Source: Agathobacter sp. (GTDB lineage Bacteria; Bacillota; Clostridia; Lachnospirales; Lachnospiraceae). From it: a stretch of 49,896 bases of DNA. Of the stretch, positions 19,236-26,886 are shown in pieces. How positions within the stretch are numbered: the stretch's first letter is position 1; each line of letters starts with the position of its first letter. The notes beneath the pieces were generated by a model. The model worked only from the letters and a program-made list of their open reading frames with translations, was not told where the DNA came from and ran no database searches. The position numbers and the translations under genes are program-made. The stretch covers positions 1-49,896 of the forward strand of contig JALEKN010000019.1 in the NCBI GenBank assembly GCA_022769125.1, read 5' to 3'.

Positions 19236-19931
19236 TTACTGAGTAATCTTTACTACGTTTAACTTAACACCAGGTCCCATAGTAGAAGTAAGAACTGCGC
19301 TTCTAATATACTGACCCTTTAAGCTAGCAGGTTTTGCTTTATTAATTGCACCCATAAGAGCCTGGAAGTTGTCGCTCAACTGCTCATTTGTAAAGGATGC
19401 TTTTCCAACTGGCACATGGATAATGTTTGCCTTATCCAATCTGTACTCAATCTTACCAGCTTTGATGTCGTTAACAGCCTTGGTAACGTCCATAGTTACA
19501 GTTCCTGCCTTCGGGTTCGGCATTAAGCCCTTTGGTCCAAGGACACGTCCCAAACGACCAACAACACCCATCATGTCCGGTGTAGCAACTACAACATCGA
19601 AGTCTAACCATCCTTCGTTCTGGATCTTCGGAATTAATTCCTCTCCACCAACGTAGTCAGCTCCTGCTGCCTGTGCCTCATCGAGCTTGGTTCCCTTTGC
19701 GAAAACCAAAACACGAACTGTCTTACCTGTTCCGTGTGTCAGAACTACTGCACCACGGATCTGCTGCTCTGCATGACGACCATCACAACCGGTTCTGATA
19801 TGAAGTTCGATTGTCTCGTCAAACTTAGCTGTAGCATTCTTCTTTACAAGATCAATAGCCTCAGCAACATCGTACTGGCTCTGCTTATCGAATGCCTTAA
19901 CAGCCTCTTGATACTTCTTTCCTCTTTTCAT
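19236..19931 (-). CDS. rplA: 50S ribosomal protein L1
   Basis: The mobile L1-stalk protein beside the ribosomal E site; it can also repress the L11 operon mRNA. At 231 aa it is standard. Conserved features include MKRGKKY at the start, [14 protein letters not shown] near residue 70, and the signature around [17 protein letters not shown] (about 128-144). In the 73-bp gap to rplK, minus-strand GGGAGGGCCCTCTCCC forms a short GC-rich hairpin that could contribute to regulation, but no L1 site can be assigned with confidence. Confidence 0.98.
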   Translation of the reverse strand: MKRGKKYQEAVKAFDKQSQYDVAEAIDLVKKNATAKFDETIELHIRTGCDGRHAEQQIRGAVVLTHGTGKTVRVLVFAKGTKLDEAQAAGADYVGGEELIPKIQNEGWLDFDVVVATPDMMGVVGRLGRVLGPKGLMPNPKAGTVTMDVTKAVNDIKAGKIEYRLDKANIIHVPVGKASFTNEQLSDNFQALMGAINKAKPASLKGQYIRSAVLTSTMGPGVKLNVVKITQ

Positions 19932-20004
19932 GAAAAAATAACCTCCTGGTGGTAATATCGGGAGAGGGCCCTCCCACTTGTTTTCTGGTAACTGTCGTTG
20001 CTAA

Positions 20005-20430
20005 TTAGTCAACTACTTCAACGCCCATTGATCTAGCTGTTCCAGCGATCATGCTCATAGCAGCCTCAAGGCTTGCTGCGTTTAAGTCAGGCATCTTCTG
20101 CTCAGCGATCTGCTGAACCTGCGCCTTTGTGATCTTAGCTACTTTGTCTTTGTTTGGCTTTCCTGAGCCAGACTTAATGTTGCAGGCTTTCTTAATTAAT
20201 ACCGGTGCCGGAGGAGTCTTAGTTACGAAGCTAAAACTTCTATCTGCATATACGGTAATAACTACTGGGATAACAGTGTCTCCCATGTCTGCTGTCTTTG
20301 CATTGAACTGCTTTGTAAACTCAACGATGTTTACACCATGCTGACCAAGAGCCGGTCCGACTGGAGGAGCCGGAGTTGCCTTTCCGGCTGGACTCTGCAG
20401 TTTAATGTATCCTTCTACTTTTTTTGCCAT
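20005..20430 (-). CDS. rplK: 50S ribosomal protein L11
   Basis: The GTPase-associated-centre protein on 23S rRNA, needed for RelA-type stringent signalling and the binding site of thiostrepton-type drugs. At 141 aa it has the normal length. The N-terminal [29 protein letters not shown] motif and the C-terminal [11 protein letters not shown] ending are characteristic. The start follows the nusG stop by 14 bp, so the two are in one transcript. Confidence 0.98.
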   Translation of the reverse strand: MAKKVEGYIKLQSPAGKATPAPPVGPALGQHGVNIVEFTKQFNAKTADMGDTVIPVVITVYADRSFSFVTKTPPAPVLIKKACNIKSGSGKPNKDKVAKITKAQVQQIAEQKMPDLNAASLEAAMSMIAGTARSMGVEVVD

Positions 20431-20444
20431 TTGGAATTGCCTCC

Positions 20445-20963
20445 TTAATTTGTTTTCTTAACATCTGCGAAACTTACTTCAACCGGTGTTTCGCGACCGA
20501 ACAGCTCTACATTGATAGTAACTGTCTGCTTGTGGTGATTCATGGCAGTAATCACGCCGGCTGTATCTTTCCATACGCCGCCGATAACAACGATCATGTC
20601 GCCCTCTGCAAAATCAACCACAACACTCTCGGACTTGATACCTAATGGTCTCATCTCGGCATCAGTGAGCGGTACCGGCTTGCTTCCCGGACCAACGAAT
20701 CCGGTTACGCCTCTGGTATTGCGAACGACATACCAAGTGTCATCGTTCATGATCATATGAATAAGAACATATCCCGGAAACATCTTCTTGGAAACCTGCT
20801 TCTTCACTCCGTTCTTGACTTCGGTTACATCCTCCATCGGTACACGGACCTCTAAGATCTGATCTTCAAGATGTCTGTTCTCGATTGTCTTATCAATGTT
20901 TGCTTTGACTTTGTTCTCATACCCTGAATAAGTATGAACAACATACCAGTTCGCCTCTGCCAT
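20445..20963 (-). CDS. nusG: Transcription termination/antitermination factor NusG
   Basis: Binds the RNA polymerase clamp and modulates pausing and termination. It begins [19 protein letters not shown], with the NGN domain (about 5-110) and a C-terminal KOW domain (about 120-170, with [19 protein letters not shown]). I use the ATG at 20963 (172 aa). An in-frame GTG six bases upstream is only four bases from GGAGG, too close for efficient initiation. It lies between secE and rplK. Confidence 0.96.
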   Translation of the reverse strand: MAEANWYVVHTYSGYENKVKANIDKTIENRHLEDQILEVRVPMEDVTEVKNGVKKQVSKKMFPGYVLIHMIMNDDTWYVVRNTRGVTGFVGPGSKPVPLTDAEMRPLGIKSESVVVDFAEGDMIVVIGGVWKDTAGVITAMNHHKQTVTINVELFGRETPVEVSFADVKKTN

Positions 20964-20979
20964 AATCACTCTGCCTCCG

Positions 20980-21195
20980 TTAAAAACTTAAACCAATAAG
21001 GAAATTGATGCCGTACTGGATAATCCAATCCAATAAAGCAATAATAAGCCCGGTAACTACTGAAACAGCAACTACCGCGATAGTCTGTCTTACAAGTGAC
21101 TTACGGTCCGGCCAGATAATCTTTTGGAATTCTGCCTTCAAACCGGTAAACCAGCTTGCTTTAGGAGCCTTTTCGACTTTTTCAGTTTGTCCCAT
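20980..21195 (-). CDS. secE: Preprotein translocase subunit SecE
   Basis: The small essential subunit clamping the SecYEG channel in the cytoplasmic membrane. At 71 aa it is the single-TM short form usual in Firmicutes. An amphipathic region with the conserved WFTGLKAEFQKIIWPDRKS motif (about 16-34) precedes one hydrophobic segment (about 40-65). The order rpmG-secE-nusG is canonical. Confidence 0.95.
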   Translation of the reverse strand: MGQTEKVEKAPKASWFTGLKAEFQKIIWPDRKSLVRQTIAVVAVSVVTGLIIALLDWIIQYGINFLIGLSF

Positions 21196-21221
21196 GTTTA
21201 CACTCCTTTACTCGACTTGGA

Positions 21222-21371
21222 CTATTTGGTTTCCTTGTGTACTGTATGAGTCTTGCAGAATCTGCAGTACTTCTTGGTTTCCATTCTGTCCGGATGAGTT
21301 TTCTTGTCCTTTGTCATGTTGTAATTACGACGCTGACACTCTGTGCAGGCTAATGTAATTCTTGTGCGCAC
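21222..21371 (-). CDS. rpmG: 50S ribosomal protein L33
   Basis: A 49-residue protein that starts at GTG ([17 protein letters not shown]) and ends HTVHKETK. It has the two CxxC pairs (CTEC and CRFC) of the zinc-binding form of L33. GGAGGTG lies upstream of the start. It sits 26 bp before secE as the first gene of the rpmG-secE-nusG-rplK-rplA unit, behind a good promoter. L33 is part of the large subunit near the E site. Confidence 0.95.
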   Translation of the reverse strand: MRTRITLACTECQRRNYNMTKDKKTHPDRMETKKYCRFCKTHTVHKETK

Positions 21372-21455
21372 AACTTCCACCTCCGTTTTAAATTCTTGTG
21401 TTTGCCGCCCTCCTAAAAAAGGGCATAAAAAAAAGACCTATTTCCAAGCCTCAAC

Positions 21456-21484
21456 ACTATAACATAATCCAAAATATTCGTCAA
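21456..21484 (-). promoter_or_regulatory. Sigma-A promoter of rpmG-secE-nusG-rplKA
   Basis: TTGACG (21479-21484) and TATAGT (21456-21461), minus strand, spacer 17 bases. The leader of about 80 nt holds a run of eight T and a small GCCC/GGGC stem but no convincing attenuator. Confidence 0.82.
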
Positions 21485-21549
21485 CAATTTTTTCAAAATA
21501 CATTGTTTTTTAAAATTTAGCACAAAATATTGTATTTTTCAATAGTTTT

Positions 21550-21595
21550 GCCGATATTATTTGTGGTTGAAGTATTGACAACAAAATGATATAGT
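21550..21595 (+). promoter_or_regulatory. Candidate promoters of the FliD-like gene
   Basis: Two overlapping possibilities on the plus strand. TTGAAG (21567-21572) and TATAGT (21590-21595) with a 17-base spacer is a plausible sigma-A promoter. GCCGATAT (21550-21557) matches seven of eight bases of the flagellar sigma-28 -10 box, but the TAAA -35 expected 15 bases upstream is poor (TGTA). The sigma-28 reading is attractive because of the product but weak. Confidence 0.45.
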
Positions 21596-21667
21596 AAATA
21601 TGTATAAATGGACTTATTATACCCCTATGCTGTCAGCATATTTCAAGGATGAAAGGAGGGGATTCAT

Positions 21668-22969
21668 ATGGCAAAGATCGATAGTGCTTACAACTACTAT
21701 CTGATGACGTATGCCGATCAGAAAGCGACACGCTACGATTCACACAAAAAAAGCGATCTGCGCAAAATTTACAACTCCATTGTAAAATCAAATAAAGATT
21801 CCCCTCTGTATAAGATATCGGACATCGAAAGCGCGAAACGCTACGCGATTGATATCAAAGAGAAGACGAAATCCATCCAGAATGTCGTTGCGTCCCTATC
21901 CGACAATTATGGAGAGTTCTCCGATTCCTTCCAGAAGAAGGTAGCTGTCTCTTCCGATGAAGATACGGTTTCGGTTGATTATGTCGGGGATGGTACAGAG
22001 AAGAACCAGACGAACCGCTTTGAGATCCAGGTCAACCAGCTTGCATCACCGCAGGTCAATACAGGTAACTATCTGAAGGCAAACGCGCTTTCCTTTATAC
22101 CGGGTTCTTATTCCTTTGACTTAAATGTCGGTTCAAGTGCATATGAATTTCAGTATAACATAGGCGTCGGCGAATCCAATAACGATGTTCTGAACAAGCT
22201 TTCGCGATTGGTAAACGGTTCCAATCTCGGAATTGATGCCGCAGTCCTCACCAATGAAAAGGGCGAGGTTGCATTATCCCTCACCTCGCATCAGACCGGC
22301 CGTGGTGAAAATGAAGCTGCACTATTTTCCATCAATCCATCAAGTGATTCGAATTCCATGTCCGCGATGGATCTTCTTGGAATAAACAATATCACAACGC
22401 CATCAGCGAACTCTGACTTTTTGCTTAATGGCATACAGCAGAGTTCCCTATCTAATACGTTTACAGTCAACAATGCTTTTGAGCTTACCCTTCAAAAGCC
22501 GACCGAAAACAATGCACCTGTTACCATTGGCTTTAAGGCCAGTGCGGATGCTGTTGCAGACAATATCCAGAAGCTCGTAGATGCTTACAACGGCCTTCTT
22601 CAGGTTGCGGAAGAATATAAAGACTCCGGCAGCGGCAATGGAGGCAGGCTTCTCAATGATATCGGAGCCGTCGCCAGAAATCGCTGCGAATCCTTAAAAG
22701 AAATCGGACTGATTGTTGCCGATAACGGTTTTATCACATTAGACAGCGAAATCCTCTCCGAAGCAATTGCTCCGGAACGGACAGAAGACACGTTTCAGCG
22801 TCTAAGTGAATTTAAGGATGCGATCGGTCAAAAAGCAGATAACGCTTCCGTCAACCCAATGAAATACGTTGACAAGGTTGTTGTCGAATACAAAAATCCC
22901 GGTCACAACTTTGCCGCACCATATATGAGTTCTATTTACTCCGGCATGATGCTTGACAGTTACATTTAA
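21668..22969 (+). CDS. FliD-like flagellar hook-associated protein homologue
   Basis: A 433-aa protein without signal peptide or membrane segment. Residues about 115-215 resemble the FliD N-terminal region (FEIQVNQLASPQVNTGNYL ... ALSLTSHQTGRG), and about 295-370 resemble the FliD C-terminal region (IQKLVDAYNGLL ... GLIVADNGFITLD). True FliD caps the flagellar filament and is exported by the flagellar machinery. Here the usual N-terminal start is replaced by about 100 residues with a YYLMTYADQ opening, and no flagellar genes adjoin, so it is a divergent relative. AAAGGAGGGG precedes the ATG. It converges with a GGDEF gene, which hints at c-di-GMP/motility links but is not proof. Confidence 0.65.
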   Translation: MAKIDSAYNYYLMTYADQKATRYDSHKKSDLRKIYNSIVKSNKDSPLYKISDIESAKRYAIDIKEKTKSIQNVVASLSDNYGEFSDSFQKKVAVSSDEDTVSVDYVGDGTEKNQTNRFEIQVNQLASPQVNTGNYLKANALSFIPGSYSFDLNVGSSAYEFQYNIGVGESNNDVLNKLSRLVNGSNLGIDAAVLTNEKGEVALSLTSHQTGRGENEAALFSINPSSDSNSMSAMDLLGINNITTPSANSDFLLNGIQQSSLSNTFTVNNAFELTLQKPTENNAPVTIGFKASADAVADNIQKLVDAYNGLLQVAEEYKDSGSGNGGRLLNDIGAVARNRCESLKEIGLIVADNGFITLDSEILSEAIAPERTEDTFQRLSEFKDAIGQKADNASVNPMKYVDKVVVEYKNPGHNFAAPYMSSIYSGMMLDSYI

Positions 22970-23017
22970 AAACCCATCAAATCCTTTCCGCTCAGGAAGG
23001 ATCTGATGGGTTTTCTG
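22967..23017. terminator. Shared bidirectional terminator
   Basis: AAAACCCATCA-ATCCTTTC and GAAGGATCTGATGGGTTTT pair around the CGCTCAG loop, with T runs on both strands. The stop codon of the convergent GGDEF gene lies inside the structure, so its last codons form one arm. Confidence 0.88.
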
Positions 23018-24641
23018 TTTCACCGATCATATAATCATCTGCTGCCAATTCACAGATGCAATAGTTATTCCTCGTGATTGTTTTTACTTTATAAAGCATC
23101 TCATCCGCTGTATGTAAGAAGTCCCACATTCGGTTGTCCTTTTGCGGATGTCCCCAGCACAGCCCCTGTGAGACAGTGACACAGGGAATGGCTTTTGAAA
23201 ATTTATGTTCAATTGCCAGAGCAACGATCTTCTCCTTCAGTTCTGCCGCGTAAAGTTCCGCCTGCTCCTTTGTGACATCCTCATAGATCATGACAAACTC
23301 ATCGCCACCATACCTTGCACAAAACGCGCCGTGAGCAGATGCCATTTCTTTCAGCACCTCCGCCACGCGCACCAGACACTCATCCCCGGCCTGATGTCCA
23401 TAGTTATCATTGAATTCCTTAAAGTAATCCACATCCAGGATCTCGACTGCAAGCGCCTCCCCAACGGCATACACACGCTTAAATATCTGCTCGGAATAGT
23501 CATTCAGGCGGAAACGGTTCGCCAGCTTTGTCAGCGGATCAAGCTCTGATTTTTCCAGAAGGATGCGGTTCTGCAGTTCCACCTCAATACGCGCACGGTT
23601 TGCAGTCTCAAGGCTTCTTCTAAGGGAGAGGATATTATTCATCATGGTCCGCGTCTCCGTCTCCATCAGTTCGGACAGTTCATAATACAGTCCGGCTGCC
23701 TGCAGATATTCGGCATTCTGCTCATGCTTGCGGTAATACCGTATTTTGAGGGAGATCAGCCGCAGCTGCATCTTTATGATACTGCAGGAACGGATAAGTG
23801 GTTCCATGATTTCAATCAGTCGCCAGAATTCCTCCTGTTTATCATTCTCAAGCAGCATTGACGCGTAGTCATAAAGATCATCAAACATATCAAGAATCGC
23901 AACATTCTCCGGAATGCCGTTCTGTACAAGCCCGATGCAGTGATCCCGTCTTTGTTCATCACCGATATGGTTGTAATATACTGCCTCCGTGCACAATACG
24001 GTAACTCTCTCAAGCTCCCCGACTTCATCCCAGTGATCCTTATAAATATGTTGCAGGATTTCTTCAATACGGTCATTTTCCCCCTGCGGGATCAGACACT
24101 TGATCATATTCTGATAAGTAGACACCATCAGTCCATGATACTCCTCATCCTCCGTCTCCTGCTTCATATAAGAAAGAACCTGCTCCAGATAATTCAGGGC
24201 ATCCTCATATCGTCCACACTGTATATTGAGTGCTCCGATATTGATGCTTATCTGTACCTCCATTTTTTTCAGGTGGTACTTTCTGCAGTAATTGATTCCG
24301 CTGAGATAGTAGTCCTGTGCAATCGGCGCATTTCCACGGTTCATTGCCCAGATTCCGAGCAGGTTGTAGCAGCGTGCCATAAGCTCCCACTCATGCGCCC
24401 TTTCCAGATACGGAATCGCTTTGCTGACGGAGTCAAAAAAATTGTTGCCATCATTCAGACAATAATAGGTCTCACCCATATAATAATGACCGAACCCGAT
24501 CAGATGGCAGTCTCCGGTTTTCACCCCGTAAGCGTTAATATCATTGCAGCATCTGAGTGTCTGCTCCGCATCACGCCCGCGGCTTTGCATCACGCAGCTG
24601 ATCCAATATTGTACGATGTCATTATAATCTTCCAATTGCAT
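22992..24641 (-). CDS. TPR-like protein with C-terminal GGDEF diguanylate cyclase domain
   Basis: A predicted cytoplasmic diguanylate cyclase making c-di-GMP from GTP. Residues 1 to about 320 are helical TPR-like repeats (for example YNLLGIWAMNRGNAPIAQDYY). A coiled linker follows (335-370), then the GGDEF domain with LDPLTKLANRF, DVDYFKEFND and an intact RYGGDEF signature (GGDEF at about 445-449). The RxxD inhibitory site that should lie five residues upstream is absent (HGAF instead), so product inhibition of the usual type is unlikely. I use the ATG at 24641 (549 aa), preceded by GGGGGAT. An upstream TTG at 24716 lacks a binding site and overlaps the previous gene. Confidence 0.88.
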   Translation of the reverse strand: MQLEDYNDIVQYWISCVMQSRGRDAEQTLRCCNDINAYGVKTGDCHLIGFGHYYMGETYYCLNDGNNFFDSVSKAIPYLERAHEWELMARCYNLLGIWAMNRGNAPIAQDYYLSGINYCRKYHLKKMEVQISINIGALNIQCGRYEDALNYLEQVLSYMKQETEDEEYHGLMVSTYQNMIKCLIPQGENDRIEEILQHIYKDHWDEVGELERVTVLCTEAVYYNHIGDEQRRDHCIGLVQNGIPENVAILDMFDDLYDYASMLLENDKQEEFWRLIEIMEPLIRSCSIIKMQLRLISLKIRYYRKHEQNAEYLQAAGLYYELSELMETETRTMMNNILSLRRSLETANRARIEVELQNRILLEKSELDPLTKLANRFRLNDYSEQIFKRVYAVGEALAVEILDVDYFKEFNDNYGHQAGDECLVRVAEVLKEMASAHGAFCARYGGDEFVMIYEDVTKEQAELYAAELKEKIVALAIEHKFSKAIPCVTVSQGLCWGHPQKDNRMWDFLHTADEMLYKVKTITRNNYCICELAADDYMIGETENPSDPS

Positions 24642-24708
24642 AGGATATCCCCCATTATGTAATGCAGTCTGCATATCGTTTCGACATGCAAACTGCAGAT
24701 GTTGTTCA

Positions 24709-25485
24709 CTATTCAAAATATTCCAGCGGATTGACAGGCTCCCCGTCTTTTAAGAGTTCAAAATACAGATTGCTTCCCTCAACCGAATAGTATTTGGTTG
24801 GCTCGCTGACGTATCCGATAACCTGTCCGCCCTCAACTTCATCGCCTACGGAAAAATTAAGCTCCTTCAGCTGGCCGTATACTGCACTGTATCCATCGCC
24901 AAGATCCTGCGTAACTGTACAGCCAGTCACTTCATTCGTCGATATATCGGTAATCACACCTCTTGCCACCAGATAAACCTTGCTGTTTACTTCGCCACCG
25001 ATCACAACTGCGGGATTGTAACGATACTGGTCGAGCGTCGGGAAATAGATGGTTGCATCCATGCTGTAATCAAGCAGGACGTTTCCCTCCAGTGGCCACA
25101 CAAGATTTTCTTCACTTGCAAAATGTAACGTATCCCGAAATGTCTCTTTCGGAGCGATCTCCTCGACCGTTTCTTCTACTGGTTCTTCCACATATTCATC
25201 CGTTGTCTCAAGATCCGGGCTTACGGTTTCCTGCTGCGGAATAACCTCCACCTGTGGCTCCTTCTGTTCCTCCACCTGCACATTCTGTTGTCTGGTGGTC
25301 GTCTTCGGTGGAACCACACTCGATACTGCTTCCGACTGTTGTGTCTGCTGTGTTACTTCCTGCTGTTGTGCCAGCTGCTTTTCCTGTCTTTTCTCTGCGG
25401 CCCGCTCAGTAGCATATACGCCGCCAAAACCAATAAGTCCTGCAATCAGGCAGGAAATTGCTATCACACATTGTTTCTTTTTCAT
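24709..25485 (-). CDS. Membrane-anchored degenerate M23/LytM-domain protein
   Basis: At 258 aa it has a basic start, one N-terminal membrane segment (about 6-24), a long Gln/Glu/Thr-rich linker (30-110) and a C-terminal lysostaphin-like (M23) beta fold (about 135-255). The zinc ligands expected in M23 enzymes are missing: the HxxxD region reads RYNPAVVIGG and the HxH region reads NLYFELL, so catalysis is unlikely. This resembles SpoIIQ-type or divisome LytM scaffold proteins. Which of these it is cannot be decided from sequence. The ATG at 25485 is chosen because GGAGG lies eight bases upstream. It lies between rsmA and the GGDEF gene. Confidence 0.8.
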   Translation of the reverse strand: MKKKQCVIAISCLIAGLIGFGGVYATERAAEKRQEKQLAQQQEVTQQTQQSEAVSSVVPPKTTTRQQNVQVEEQKEPQVEVIPQQETVSPDLETTDEYVEEPVEETVEEIAPKETFRDTLHFASEENLVWPLEGNVLLDYSMDATIYFPTLDQYRYNPAVVIGGEVNSKVYLVARGVITDISTNEVTGCTVTQDLGDGYSAVYGQLKELNFSVGDEVEGGQVIGYVSEPTKYYSVEGSNLYFELLKDGEPVNPLEYFE

Positions 25486-25559
25486 AGGGCATTCCTCCAT
25501 TGTCAAATTTGTCTTTGAAAACAGTATTTCCGCCCTATGTGATTTTATACAGGAAAAAA

Positions 25560-26441
25560 TTATCCTTTACTTGCCATCCGGCAGTCGCAGATTATATTGG
25601 AAAGCTGTGCAAACTGTTCCAATGTAAGTGCTTCTCCGCGTATCGTTGCAGGCACGCCAAGTGCTGTGATGCAATCTGTTACCTGCTGCTTGTCAAGCTG
25701 CAATTGTGGGAAATTGCTCAGTCCGTTCGCAAGTGTTTTACGTCTTTGATTAAACGATGCCCGAATGATCTGGAACATCAGCTTTTCATCCCTGACGTCA
25801 ACCGGAGGCTTGTCATGCCTTGTCAACCGGATAACCGCACTTCCGACCTTTGGCTGCGGCATAAAGCAGCTCGGCGGAACATTGACCACGATCTCGGGCT
25901 TTGCATAATACTGTACAGCAAGAGACAGTGCGCCGTAATCCTTCGTTCCCGGTCCGACCTGCATACGGTCAGCCACTTCTTTCTGCACCATGATCGTGAT
26001 GCTGTCGATTGGCACGTGGCTTTCGAACAGTCCCATAATGATCGGTGTTGTGATGTAGTACGGAAGATTCGCTACGACTTTAATCGGCCGTCCACCGTTT
26101 TTTTCCTGTGCCAGCTTATTAATATCAACTTTTAAAATATCTTCATTCAGCACTTCTACATTATCATATGCATGAAGCGTATCTTTTAAAATCGGAATCA
26201 GGTTGTTATCAATCTCGACTGCCACAACTTCCCTCGCAGCTTCGCAAAGATACTGTGTCATTGTTCCGATTCCCGGTCCGATCTCCAGGACGAAATCGTT
26301 ACTGCCAACGCCGGATGCTGCTATGATTTCTTCGAGAATGCGTGTATCGATCAGGAAATTCTGTCCGAATTTTTTTTGAAAATTAAATTGATATTTCTGT
26401 AACACCTCAATGGTATTCTTCGGATTGCCAAGCGTAGCCAT
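25560..26441 (-). CDS. rsmA: 16S rRNA (adenine1518-N6/adenine1519-N6) dimethyltransferase
   Basis: Dimethylates two adjacent adenines in the helix-45 loop of 16S rRNA, a late step of small-subunit assembly (KsgA). At 293 aa it has typical length. The N-terminal KKFGQNFLID motif (about 22-32), the SAM-binding LEIGPGIGTMT (about 51-61) and the catalytic NLPYYITTPI (motif IV, about 124-133) are present. It is separated by 17 bp from the upstream small gene, so the two are probably co-transcribed. Confidence 0.97.
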   Translation of the reverse strand: MATLGNPKNTIEVLQKYQFNFQKKFGQNFLIDTRILEEIIAASGVGSNDFVLEIGPGIGTMTQYLCEAAREVVAVEIDNNLIPILKDTLHAYDNVEVLNEDILKVDINKLAQEKNGGRPIKVVANLPYYITTPIIMGLFESHVPIDSITIMVQKEVADRMQVGPGTKDYGALSLAVQYYAKPEIVVNVPPSCFMPQPKVGSAVIRLTRHDKPPVDVRDEKLMFQIIRASFNQRRKTLANGLSNFPQLQLDKQQVTDCITALGVPATIRGEALTLEQFAQLSNIICDCRMASKG

Positions 26442-26458
26442 CTAACGTCTCCTTCTGT

Positions 26459-26860
26459 CTAAAAAAATGCATCGAACATCTGAAGCATAAATTCTTTATA
26501 CAAACGATTATACTCCAGATGAAATGCTTCCGCCACATCTAAAGAAGCATTGCCCTCCATCTGGGATGCCTCAAACAATGCAAATGCAGCCTCGTATACT
26601 TCCGGGTTCTTGTCATAAAAGGCTTCCGTCAGGGCATCCTGAAACGTAAATGCCGCCTCCTCGGACAGATTATCCATAAAGTCGTCTCTGTTTATGGCAT
26701 TGCCCGCCTCATAATCCGACAGGAAAATATGCTTTTCGGCACCCTTTACATACTGCTCATAGGCATCCTTTACCTCATCATAGGTAAGCGGCTCATAATT
26801 TGAGTTCCAAAATTCGTCAAATGCTTCCTTTGTCGGGAACTGTTCCAAAATTTCTTCCAT
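26459..26860 (-). CDS. Small acidic hypothetical protein
   Basis: A 133-aa, strongly acidic, aromatic-rich, all-helical-looking protein (MEEILEQFPTKEAFDEFWNSNYEP ...) with no signal peptide, membrane segment or recognised motif. It lies between the phosphohexomutase gene (26 bp gap) and rsmA (17 bp gap) and reads as part of the same transcript. Function unknown. Confidence 0.75.
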   Translation of the reverse strand: MEEILEQFPTKEAFDEFWNSNYEPLTYDEVKDAYEQYVKGAEKHIFLSDYEAGNAINRDDFMDNLSEEAAFTFQDALTEAFYDKNPEVYEAAFALFEASQMEGNASLDVAEAFHLEYNRLYKEFMLQMFDAFF

Positions 26861-26886
26861 GCTGTTATTATTATCCCTTCATTATT

